A DNA stretch of 8,946 nucleotides from an uncultured Desulfovibrio sp. (GCF_949282365.1 NZ_CASDOY010000065.1:1-8946); one strand, 5' to 3'; shown: positions 1 through 7,146, counted from the first letter of the stretch. Notes: generated from the sequence alone by a model not told the origin. Made by a program: numbers and translations.

Positions 1-94
1 CGTCGCGCGGATCGCATGTCCCGGCTTGCCCGCGGCTGCCTGCCGCCGACCGCTCCGCCGGGGCCGTACGGCAGCAGCCGGGATCCTTTGCCGG

Positions 95-123
95 TGACGA
101 GCGTCAGTAAAAAAAATTTGACG
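95..123. promoter_or_regulatory. TGACG half-site cluster upstream of porin promoter
   Basis: A 12-bp near-palindrome, TGACG-AG-CGTCA, occupies 95-106, and a third copy of TGACG lies at 119-123. The two direct copies start exactly 24 bp apart. The cluster ends just upstream of the proposed -35 box, where an activator or repressor of the porin could bind. An A/T-rich run (109-119) sits inside it. No regulator is recognised from this motif, so the operator role is inference. Confidence 0.3.
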
Positions 124-130
124 CACCATC

Positions 131-159
131 TTGCCAGCCGGAGCGCCGGCGGCTATGCT
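131..159 (+). promoter_or_regulatory. Candidate sigma-70 promoter of the porin
   Basis: TTGCCA (131-136, five of six matches to TTGACA) and TATGCT (154-159, four of six matches to TATAAT) are separated by 17 bases. Transcription would start near 166 and give a leader of about 40 nt. The A/T-rich stretch at 109-119 could act as an UP element. The alternative -35 TTGACG at 118-123 has no good -10 at the right distance. Confidence 0.5.
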
Positions 160-164
160 GCCCC

Positions 165-181
165 CTGTCTCCTGCAGACAG
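165..181 (+). other. Hairpin at the start of the porin leader
   Basis: CTGTCT (165-170) and AGACAG (176-181) form a perfect 6-bp stem with a 5-nt loop. It falls at or next to the predicted 5' end of the porin mRNA, and 11 nt lie between it and the GGAAGGA ribosome-binding site (193-199). Stem-loops at the 5' end stabilise some outer-membrane-protein mRNAs such as E. coli ompA. That role here is inference. Confidence 0.35.
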
Positions 182-204
182 AAATTTGCCTTGGAAGGAT
201 TTGC

Positions 205-1704
205 ATGAAAAAGATCGCGACGCTCCTCCTGACCGCCGGCCTGCTGCTCTCCGCCGCGGGCATGGCCCAGGCCGTCGATTTCAAGATCGGCGGGCAGTGG
301 ATCATGGCTTTTGACTACGGCGACAACGGCGCCTTCACCGGCGGCAACGGTCTGACCGGTTACAAGAAGGGCAACGAGGACAGCTTCGAGGCCCGCCAGC
401 GCCTGCGCCTGCAGCTGGATGCCGTGGCTTCCGAGAGCCTGGCCAGTTCCATCATCTTTGAAATGGGCGACCAGATCTGGGGCCAGAACGCCACCGGCGG
501 CGCCCTGGGGGCCGACGGCGCGGTGGTGGAAGTCAAGAACGCCTGGCTGGACTGGATGGTGCCGGATACCGGCATCAAGGTCCGCATGGGCCTGCAGGGC
601 ATCTTTTTGCCCAGCATGACCACCGGCAGCCAGGTCTGGGGCGATGACGCGGCCGCCATCACGGCCAGCTGGCAGATCAACGACAACGTGGCCCTCACCG
701 CCCTGTGGGCGCGGCTGTACAATGACAATTTCCAGGATCTCAGGGACAACGGCGCGCGCAGGGACTACATGGACAACGTGGATGCCGCGGCCCTGCTGCT
801 GCCCCTGACCTTCGACGGCTTCCGCCTCACGCCCTGGGCCATGTATGTGGGCATCGGTCCCAACAGCCTGGACGGTGACCGCATCAGCGACTGGCGGAAC
901 ATCGGTGTTTCCGGCGGCCAGTTCCTGGCGGGCATGCTGCCTGCCGGGGGCGCGGCCCATGACAGCCGCATGGATCTGTACGGCAATGCCTTCTGGGCGG
1001 GCCTCACCGGCGAGCTGACCCTGCTGGAGCCCTGGCGCATCGCCTGGGATCTGAACTACGGTTCCGTGAGCTATGACGACGGCTCGGCCAACCGCGCCGG
1101 CTGGCTGGCCTCCCTGCTGGTGGAATACGACCTGGGCTGGACCAAGCCCGGCATCTACGGCTGGTACGGTTCCGGCGATGACGACGACCGCGGCAACGGT
1201 TCCGAACGCATGCCCTACATCAGCGTGGCCAACGTGCACAACGCCTGGTCGCACTATGCCTTCAACGGCAACGAGTTCATCTCCCGCGAAGGTGCGGTGG
1301 GCAACAGCATGGTGGGCACCTGGGGCGTGGGCCTGCAGCTGCGCGACGTCAACGTCATCGAGGACCTGTACCAGACCTTCCGCGTCAACCTCATCGGCGG
1401 CACCAACGATCCGGGCATGGCCAAATGGCTGTCCTCGCAGGGCCTGGCGGCCAATTCCGGCGGCATGAACGGCACCGTGGGCATGGACGGCCTGTACCTG
1501 ACCCGCCAGGACTACGCCCTGGAATGGGGCTTGACCAGCACCACCAAGGTGAGCGAGAACTTCCTGGTGGCTCTGGATGTGGCCTATGTGGCCCTGTGGC
1601 TGGATCATGACGGCAGCGTGTGGGGCAACAGCCGCATGAACGGCCGCAACGACGACGTGCGCGACGCCTGGAACTTCAGCCTTTCCTACATGTACAGCTT
1701 CTAG
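205..1704 (+). CDS. Outer membrane homotrimeric porin (Desulfovibrio type)
   Basis: This encodes a 499-residue outer-membrane beta-barrel, probably a trimeric general-diffusion porin of the Desulfovibrio family. Residues 1-23 form a Sec signal peptide: Lys-Lys, a Leu/Ala-rich core, and cleavage after Ala-Gln-Ala. The mature part has alternating aromatic and polar strands (many WxLxYG-like segments) and Asp/Gly/Asn-rich turns. It ends SLSYMYSF; the terminal Phe after alternating aromatics is the usual BAM-recognised signal. The ATG at 205 is chosen because GGAAGGA (193-199) lies 5 nt upstream and the signal peptide follows at once. An in-frame upstream extension to position 16 would add a Pro/Arg-rich leader without any signal and is rejected. 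It is monocistronic, with a promoter at 131-159 and strong hairpins downstream. Codon use matches the GC-rich host. Its pore specificity cannot be read from the sequence. Confidence 0.9.
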   Translation: MKKIATLLLTAGLLLSAAGMAQAVDFKIGGQWIMAFDYGDNGAFTGGNGLTGYKKGNEDSFEARQRLRLQLDAVASESLASSIIFEMGDQIWGQNATGGALGADGAVVEVKNAWLDWMVPDTGIKVRMGLQGIFLPSMTTGSQVWGDDAAAITASWQINDNVALTALWARLYNDNFQDLRDNGARRDYMDNVDAAALLLPLTFDGFRLTPWAMYVGIGPNSLDGDRISDWRNIGVSGGQFLAGMLPAGGAAHDSRMDLYGNAFWAGLTGELTLLEPWRIAWDLNYGSVSYDDGSANRAGWLASLLVEYDLGWTKPGIYGWYGSGDDDDRGNGSERMPYISVANVHNAWSHYAFNGNEFISREGAVGNSMVGTWGVGLQLRDVNVIEDLYQTFRVNLIGGTNDPGMAKWLSSQGLAANSGGMNGTVGMDGLYLTRQDYALEWGLTSTTKVSENFLVALDVAYVALWLDHDGSVWGNSRMNGRNDDVRDAWNFSLSYMYSF

Positions 1705-1715
1705 CGCGCCTTTCA

Positions 1716-1732
1716 GGCCCGGCTCCCGGGCC
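1716..1732 (+). terminator. Short GC hairpin after the porin
   Basis: GGCCCGG (1716-1722) pairs with CCGGGCC (1726-1732) around a 3-nt loop, 11 nt after the porin stop codon. There is no T-tract. It may protect the mRNA 3' end or act together with the stronger hairpin at 1756-1784. Confidence 0.35.
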
Positions 1733-1755
1733 GGAGAGCGCGGCACGGCACAAAA

Positions 1756-1784
1756 CGCGGCGGACAGTTTTTCTGTCCGCCGCG
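1756..1784. terminator. Strong bidirectional terminator between porin and trpB
   Basis: A perfect 12-bp GC-rich stem (1756-1767 with 1773-1784) encloses a TTTTT loop. On the plus strand it is followed by TCCGTTTA, and on the minus strand by TTTTG. It can end porin transcription and catch read-through from trpB. Confidence 0.7.
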
Positions 1785-1832
1785 TCCGTTTATGGGCTCC
1801 AGCCCGCCTGCCGCCTGACAGGCGCGAAACGA

Positions 1833-1859
1833 GACCCCACCCGCAACGCGGGTGGGGTC
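1833..1859 (-). terminator. Terminator of trpB
   Basis: A perfect 12-bp stem (1833-1844 with 1848-1859) has a 3-nt loop and lies about 110 nt after the trpB stop. Read on the minus strand it is followed by TCGTTTC, a short interrupted T-tract. It is the nearest strong hairpin downstream of trpB. Confidence 0.6.
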
Positions 1860-1967
1860 GATCGCATCATGAGACAGGCGCGGGCTGCATGCTCGGGGCA
1901 GCCCCCCGTCCGGCGCCCCTGCGGCCGTCTGGGGCACGGCCGGGCGGCTTTCGCCCGGTGCGGGTGC

Positions 1968-3194
<1,227 letters not shown>

Positions 3195-3254
3195 GGTTGC
3201 TCCTTTTATGCACGCGGCTGCATGCGGATGGTTTTTCTGTGTGGGAAGTCGCTC

Positions 3255-3283
3255 ACAGTATGCCGTCCGCTCCCGAGCGTCAA
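3255..3283 (-). promoter_or_regulatory. Candidate promoter of trpB
   Basis: On the minus strand TTGACG (3278-3283, five of six matches to the -35) is followed by CATACT (3257-3262, 15-bp spacer) or TACTGT (3255-3260, 17-bp spacer). The leader would be about 50-55 nt. It holds no run of Trp codons, so classical trp attenuation is not indicated. A weak ATGCA/TGCAT hairpin (3208-3223) lies just before the ribosome-binding site. Confidence 0.45.
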
Positions 3284-3635
3284 GAAAGCCGGCCGCGCGG
3301 GGCACGATCCGCTTGCCCGGCCGCAGGCCATGCTGCGGAGCCTCAGCGGCGGGACGGCCCGGTCGGGGCATGATACCGTCCACCGTCGTGCCGTCAGATG
3401 CTGCCCCTGCCTCTGCAGTGGCGGGCAGGGCCGTCATGCGAGCCTTGCGCGGAAGGCTGCCCGGTCGGTTCCAAGCCCGCGACGGCAGACAAGGATATGC
3501 ACGCCCCTGCGCGAAGGACGTCCGGCCCCTGCGGGCTGGTGGAGAGCGGGCGCAAGCCGCCTTCCGGCGCAGGGGCCGCCCCCTTGCCCCCGGCCGCCTC
3601 CCATGCCGTCCTGCGCCCGCGCGCGGGGCGGGTGC
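3284..3635. other. Intergenic region between divergent trpB and thyX, rich in inverted repeats
   Basis: About 350 bases without a convincing gene. Open frames here are Arg/Pro/Ala-rich and lack ribosome-binding sites. The stretch contains several inverted repeats. CCCTGCC (3405-3411) pairs with GGCAGGG (3424-3430). A larger structure spans 3503-3577 and is listed separately. The sequence GCCCCTGC occurs at 3403, 3503 and 3525 in the same orientation. Confidence 0.5.
3503..3577. repeat. Competing inverted repeats (one 3' arm, two possible 5' arms)
   Basis: GCCCCTGCGC (3503-3512) is a perfect complement of GCGCAGGGGC (3567-3576). After a 2-nt bulge the stem continues with GAAGG (3513-3517) against CCTTC (3560-3564). 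A second segment, GGCCCCTGCG (3524-3533), is a perfect complement of CGCAGGGGCC (3568-3577). The two 10-bp pairings use the same 3' arm and exclude each other. The fold could form on either strand. Function is unknown; high GC makes chance pairing easier, but two perfect 10-mers sharing one partner is notable. Confidence 0.4.
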
Positions 3636-3664
3636 TTGAGGCACGGGGGATTTTCGTGTAGGTT
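3636..3664 (+). promoter_or_regulatory. Weak candidate promoter of thyX
   Basis: TTGAGG (3636-3641) and TAGGTT (3659-3664) are 17 bases apart, giving a start near 3671 and a leader of about 22 nt. The match to consensus is modest (four and three of six). A start further upstream, taking in the inverted-repeat region, is also possible. Confidence 0.3.
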
Positions 3665-3692
3665 CAGCCTTCCCAGACCAGAGGAGGCGCGC

Positions 3693-4490
3693 ATGCTGGA
3701 CGAAAAATATACCGGGAACGGCAAGGTGGTGCTGCTGGCCGGCGGCGGCAAGATCTACACGGACATCGCCGCGCGCTTCGTGCGCAGCGAGCGCAGCCTG
3801 GAGGAGATAGCGGCCTCGCCCTATTCCCGCCGGATCGTGCGCAACATCCTGGAAAGCGGCCATCGCGCCGCCCTGGAGTTCGACTTTTTCCTCTTCGGCG
3901 TGGAAGGCTATTCCCGCGTGACCGAGACCCAGCTGGTGCGCAAGCGTCTGGCGTCCTATCTCATCAAGTCCGGCCGCGCGGAGCTGGGCGGCAAGCGCCG
4001 TTTTTCCGTGGTCTATCCTGAAAGCGTGCGCGATTTCGCCGCCGAGGTGGCCCTGCCCGACGGGCAGCGCGTCCGTCTCAGCGGCCGCGATCTGGCGGAC
4101 CTGACCCGGCAGTGGTACGATGCCGGGCTGGAGGCCGGCCTGCCGGAAGAGGATCTGCGCTATCTCAAGCCCCAGGCCACGGAGTTCAAGGCCATCATCG
4201 GCATGAACGCCCACGCCCTGCTGGACTGGTTCTCCATCCGCTGCTGCCGCAACGCCCAGCACGAGATCCGCCATCTGGCCTGGCAGATGCTGCGCCTGTG
4301 CCGCAAGGCCGCGCCGGACCTTTTCCAGGGCGCGGGCCCCAACTGCGTGCAGCTGGGCTATTGCCCGGAAAACCGCCTGCAGAACCCCCAGTGCCGCGGG
4401 CATATCCTGACCAAGGACGAAGCCCTGGCCATCCTGCGCGAGCAGCGGGGCCAGCAGGTGGTCAGCCCCGAGAGCTTCGACGCGGAGTAA
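3693..4490 (+). CDS. thyX: Flavin-dependent thymidylate synthase ThyX, divergent signature
   Basis: ThyX (265 residues) makes dTMP from dUMP using FAD, NADPH and methylene-tetrahydrofolate. Recognisable blocks are SPYSRRIVRNILESGH (42-57), EGYSRVTETQLVRKR (71-85), the signature RKRLASYLIKSGR (83-95) and MNAHALLDWFSIRCCRNAQHEIR (171-193) with R183 and AQxEIR. The family signature is RHR-x7-S: here both arginines and Ser93 are kept, but the middle His is Lys84. The Asn-Glu common before the Ser is Leu-Ile, and AQWEIR reads AQHEIR. The C-terminal tail has C218, C224, C234 and H237. The ATG at 3693 follows GAGGAGG (3681-3687) by 5 nt. It is transcribed alone, divergent from trpB, and shares a terminator with the convergent small gene downstream. 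Family membership is firm; activity is likely but not certain given the substitutions. Confidence 0.88.
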   Translation: MLDEKYTGNGKVVLLAGGGKIYTDIAARFVRSERSLEEIAASPYSRRIVRNILESGHRAALEFDFFLFGVEGYSRVTETQLVRKRLASYLIKSGRAELGGKRRFSVVYPESVRDFAAEVALPDGQRVRLSGRDLADLTRQWYDAGLEAGLPEEDLRYLKPQATEFKAIIGMNAHALLDWFSIRCCRNAQHEIRHLAWQMLRLCRKAAPDLFQGAGPNCVQLGYCPENRLQNPQCRGHILTKDEALAILREQRGQQVVSPESFDAE

Positions 4491-4519
4491 GGGCCCCCGC
4501 CTGCGAAAAAGCAAGAAAA

Positions 4520-4551
4520 AAAGGGCCGCTTCCCCCTGGAAGCGGCCCTTT
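4520..4551. terminator. Shared terminator of thyX and the small membrane protein gene
   Basis: A perfect 14-bp stem (4520-4533 with 4538-4551) has a 4-nt loop. It begins 30 nt after the thyX stop. On the minus strand it follows the small gene by about 17 nt and carries a seven-T run (A-run 4516-4522 on the plus strand). It therefore serves both convergent genes, most strongly the minus-strand one. Confidence 0.85.
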
Positions 4552-4568
4552 GCCGTCGAGAGTCGTCC

Positions 4569-4748
4569 TCAGCGCAGGGGACGCCCGCTGCCGGACGTCT
4601 GGCAGCTCTTGCAGCAGGGCGCCTGCTGTTTGTCCTCGCCGCAGCCGCAGGAGCACTGCCCCCTGCGGGCGGAGGTGATGCACTTTCTGATCATGAAGAT
4701 CACGGCCACAGCCACGATGATGATAACGGCGATGCTTTGGCCATCCAT
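4569..4748 (-). CDS. FeoB-associated Cys-rich membrane protein
   Basis: This small gene encodes 59 residues. The N-terminus is one membrane segment rich in Ile, Val and Ala (about residues 6-20), followed by Arg-Lys. The rest is a short soluble tail with seven cysteines: C23, C32, C34, C36 (CSCGC), C45, C46 and C49 (CCKSC). This layout and size match the FeoB-associated Cys-rich membrane protein family, usually encoded near feoA/feoB and thought to assist ferrous-iron uptake; its mechanism is not settled. The ATG at 4748 has AAGGA (4756-4760) 7 nt upstream. It lies downstream of fur on the same strand but beyond the fur terminator, with its own promoter and Fur-box-like operator, so iron repression is inferred. 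feoA and feoB are not in the window. A metal-binding or thiol-redox role for the tail would fit equally well. Confidence 0.8.
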   Translation of the reverse strand: MDGQSIAVIIIVAVAVIFMIRKCITSARRGQCSCGCGEDKQQAPCCKSCQTSGSGRPLR

Positions 4749-4780
4749 GGTTCTTTCCTTGTTGTGGAGCGTTTTTTTCC

Positions 4781-4809
4781 AGTATAGCCCTATTGAAAAT
4801 GAAAATCAA
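4781..4809 (-). promoter_or_regulatory. Promoter of the small Cys-rich membrane protein gene
   Basis: On the minus strand TTGATT (4804-4809, four of six) and TATACT (4781-4786, five of six) are separated by exactly 17 bases. Transcription would start near 4774, about 25 nt before the ATG. It lies downstream of the fur terminator, so the gene is an independent unit. Confidence 0.65.
4794..4808. promoter_or_regulatory. Fur box overlapping the promoter
   Basis: TGAAAAT-G-AAAATCA (4794-4808) matches 12 of 14 defined positions of the Fur 7-1-7 consensus TGATAAT-n-ATTATCA. It covers most of the -35 box and part of the spacer of the promoter at 4781-4809, so a bound Fur protein would block RNA polymerase. 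The surrounding DNA is GC-rich, which makes this AT-rich site stand out. Confidence 0.6.
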
Positions 4810-4830
4810 CTTTGATCGGACGCGCCCAAC

Positions 4831-4857
4831 AAAAAAGGGGCGGAGAAGCTCCGCCCC
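4831..4857 (-). terminator. Terminator of the Fur-family gene
   Basis: A 9-bp GC stem (4837-4845 with 4849-4857), a 3-nt loop and a six-T run on the minus strand (A-run 4831-4836) lie about 22 nt after the fur stop codon. This is a textbook intrinsic terminator and separates fur from the small gene downstream. Confidence 0.85.
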
Positions 4858-4879
4858 GTGTGGCCGTGCCCGGACGGGG

Positions 4880-5338
4880 TCATTTGGACATCTTCTTCTG
4901 GCAGTCGGCGCAGATGCCGGAAAGGATATGCACATGGCGCAGGAGCAGGAAGCCGTGCTTCTTGGTCAGCTCCTGCTGCAGCTTTTCGATGCGCGGGTCG
5001 TAGATCTCCACGATCTTGCCGCAGGACTGGCAGACGATGTGGTCGTGGTGGCTGTCGGGCGCCGCGACCTCATAGCGGGTGATGCCGTCGCTGAAATGTA
5101 TCTCCGTGGCCATGCCGGCGTCGCACAGGAGCTTGAGCGTACGGTAGACCGTGGTCTGGCCGATGCGCGGATCCAGCTTCTGCACATGCTGGTAGAATTC
5201 CTCCAGCGAATGGTGGCCGGGGAGCTCAAAAAACGCATCGGCGATGATCCGTCGCTGGGCCGTGGTGTTCAGCCCCTTGCGGTTCATGAATTCCAGGAAT
5301 GCCAGCAGTTCTGATCGGTCTTTCTGTTCTTCTTTCAT
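4880..5338 (-). CDS. fur: Fur-family metal-responsive repressor
   Basis: This cytosolic DNA-binding dimer (152 residues, usual Fur length) represses genes when loaded with metal, most likely iron. Residues 1-85 form the winged helix, with TTAQRRIIADAF (25-36) and the recognition region IGQTTVYRTLKLL (59-71). The dimerisation domain carries the HHDH metal site (97-100). It also has two CxxC pairs, C103/C106 (CQSC) and C143/C146 (CADC), that form the structural zinc site. The ATG at 5338 has GAAGG (5346-5350) 7 nt upstream. The gene has its own promoter and terminator. Fur rather than PerR or Zur is favoured because the next gene belongs to an iron-uptake family and carries a Fur-box-like operator. 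The sequence alone does not exclude the other subfamilies. No Fur box was seen in its own promoter. Confidence 0.88.
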   Translation of the reverse strand: MKEEQKDRSELLAFLEFMNRKGLNTTAQRRIIADAFFELPGHHSLEEFYQHVQKLDPRIGQTTVYRTLKLLCDAGMATEIHFSDGITRYEVAAPDSHHDHIVCQSCGKIVEIYDPRIEKLQQELTKKHGFLLLRHVHILSGICADCQKKMSK

Positions 5339-5361
5339 AAAAGAGCCTTCCCCCCGGCATC

Positions 5362-5390
5362 GTCATAGCATGGCAGGCATGGCCTGCCAA
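5362..5390 (-). promoter_or_regulatory. Candidate promoter of the Fur-family gene, with GC-rich dyad
   Basis: On the minus strand TTGGCA (5385-5390, five of six) and TATGAC (5362-5367, four of six) are 17 bases apart, about 17-24 nt before the start codon. The spacer and -35 contain a perfect dyad, TGGCAGGC-ATG-GCCTGCCA (5371-5389), placed where a repressor would act. The dyad does not resemble a Fur, PerR or Zur box. Confidence 0.5.
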
Positions 5391-5840
5391 GTCTGAAAGC
5401 GCTGTCCGCCCGGCAGTGGACGGGGCCCGCGCCGGCCCCGGCGGCGGCGGCGCGGCCTTCCCGCCTGCTGAAAAATTTTTACCGGCTGTCCGTGAGCGAT
5501 CGGACGCTTGCCCCGCTGCCCGAAAGGGCGGGGCTTGCCGCCTCCCCGGAGCCGGGCCGCCTCCGTTGCCCTGTCGGCTTCGGCCCATCCGCAGCCGTCC
5601 TGGGCGGTGTGGTCGCCGTGGCTGAAACAAGCTGCCATGGCGCTGCGCCGCCGGTGGCCTTCCCTGCGCCCGCTGCGGTCCCGGTCGTAACGATCCTGTA
5701 GATGCGGCGGGCGGCGCTGTCCGGGCAGCCGCGTCTTCCGCTCAGAGGCCGTTCTGCTCCGTCGTCCGTGGGAAGCCCGGCCGGAACGCTATCGCTGGTG
5801 CTATTTTGCGGGGAGAGGTTGTTTACATTATTTTTCATGA
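5391..5840. other. Intergenic region with no convincing gene, GC-rich then AT-rich
   Basis: About 420 bases of very GC-rich sequence turn abruptly AT-rich near 5815. Open frames are low-complexity (Arg, Pro, Gly, Ala) and belong to no family I recognise. One minus-strand frame, 5479-5838, starts ATGAAAAATAATG after a weak AAGG and would give a 119-residue disordered protein divergent from the MFS gene. I do not call it a gene. No tRNA, CRISPR or IS end was seen. Confidence 0.4.
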
Positions 5841-5876
5841 TTGTTACCTTGAAAAAAGACTGTATTTTAATTGTAT
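5841..5876 (+). promoter_or_regulatory. AT-rich candidate promoter region of the MFS gene
   Basis: Two possible promoters overlap here. TTGTTA (5841-5846) with TATTTT (5863-5868) has a 16-bp spacer. TTGAAA (5849-5854) with TTGTAT (5871-5876) also has a 16-bp spacer. Neither is clearly better. The region lies 50-85 nt before the start codon. AT-rich DNA makes chance matches common, so only the general location is supported. Confidence 0.3.
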
Positions 5877-5926
5877 GAAGTGATTAATTATACAGATCGA
5901 ATAAATTTTTGACGGTGGATATCCAT

Positions 5927-7146
5927 ATGGAAAAAAATATTGGAACTTCATCACAAAAAGAAATAGAGAAGACGCTTTTTTCAGCAAATTTTTGCCTTAT
6001 GTGTATCGCGAATTTATTTACATGTATGGCAATATATTCTGTTATGCCTGTCCTTCCTCTTTATTTGATAGATGTTTTGCATTGTAAAAATTCGATCATG
6101 GGGATCTGTCTTGCGGTATTCCCCCTGGTGGCACTTGCGGCACGTCCATTTTCAGGAATAATATCTGATATGATGGATTGCAAGCGTGTTCTTTTGATCG
6201 CAACGGCTTGCTGCGCGATCCTTTTCCCCGTCACATTCATGGCCGCGACGGTTTCGCTGTTCATAGGGGTGCGCCTGCTGCACGGCATGAGTTTTTCCCT
6301 GATGACGACTTCGCAGGCGACGCTGGCGGTCAGCTTCATCCCTGAGGGCAAACTTGGTATGGGGATCGGCCTTTTCAGCAGCATGCTTTCATTGGGGATG
6401 ATCCTTGGCCCCATGCTCGGCCTCTATGTCGCGCATCAGTTCTCGTACGCCTTCGCCTTCTGGCTGCCCTTTGTCTTCGCCATGACGGGGACGTGTTTGC
6501 AGCTGTTCGTCGCATCACCGCGGAAGGAGCCCGCACCGGGTCCCTTCAGGCTGTCGTGGGATATGTTCTTCATGCCGCAGGGGCTGTACGCGCTGGCCGC
6601 CTTGTTCATCGCGGCTTTTTTGCTGGGGATGATCTCAAATTACATCTCGATTACATCTCGGTGCTTGCCAGGGACAACGGCATGGGCGCCTACGCCAGCA
6701 CCTTCTTCCTGCTGATGGGGATAGGGCTCCTGGTGAGCCGTCTTTTTTCCGGCTATGTCGTCGACAAGGGCTATCTTGTGGCCCAGGTCTGTGCGGCGGA
6801 ACTGGTGGCCCTGGGCGCTGCCCTGCTCCTCGCGCGCACGACGTCCCCCGCGCTTTTCCTGACGTGCGGGACCCTGCTGGGCATGTCGCTGGGCGCGCTC
6901 CTGCCGAGTTATCAGACGGTGCTCGTGCATCTGGCGGACAAAAACAGACGGGGTGTCGCCAATGCCATGTATTTTATCGGCATGGACAGCGGGATATGTC
7001 TCGCCCTGCTGGTGGGGGGCTTCATCTCGCAGTCCCTGGGCATGGACATGGCCTATATGATCGCGGCCTGGGGACAGCTCATGGCTCTGGGCATATTCGT
7101 CATGTTCGTCGTACCGCGCTATCGCGCCATCATTGGTACAGAATAG
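5927..7146 (+). pseudogene. MFS transporter, frameshifted by an 11-bp tandem duplication
   Basis: This is a major facilitator superfamily secondary transporter of the inner membrane, now in two frames. The first frame runs from the ATG at 5927 (GGTGG 8 nt upstream) and stops at 6713-6715 after 262 codons, the last 20 or so out of register. The second frame carries the rest from 6661 to 7146. The break is an exact duplication of ATTACATCTCG (6639-6649 and 6650-6660). Removing one copy joins ...GMISNYIS to VLARDNGMG... and gives 402 residues, normal for a 12-helix MFS protein. Residues 77-90 (GIISDMMDCKRVLL) correspond to MFS motif A, with the Asp and basic residues kept. Substrate is unknown; the look is of a drug or metabolite efflux member. 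The first 300 bases are AT-rich and the remainder GC-rich. As read, no full transporter is made. A TTG at 5909 would add six residues but has no ribosome-binding site. Confidence 0.85.
6639..6660. repeat. Perfect 11-bp tandem duplication inside the MFS gene
   Basis: ATTACATCTCG occurs twice with no gap. The 11-bp gain shifts the frame by two. Flanking bases do not extend the repeat, so it is exactly two copies. It is the only change needed to restore the MFS reading frame. Confidence 0.95.

Noticed and set aside
16..204. N-terminal extension of the porin frame to position 16
   Set aside because: The extra 63 residues are Pro/Arg/Gly-rich, have no ribosome-binding site, and would bury the clear signal peptide that starts at 205.
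5479..5838. 119-codon minus-strand frame divergent from the MFS gene
   Set aside because: It has only a weak AAGG before the ATG, a low-complexity disordered product, no family likeness, and lies in GC-rich DNA where long open frames arise by chance.
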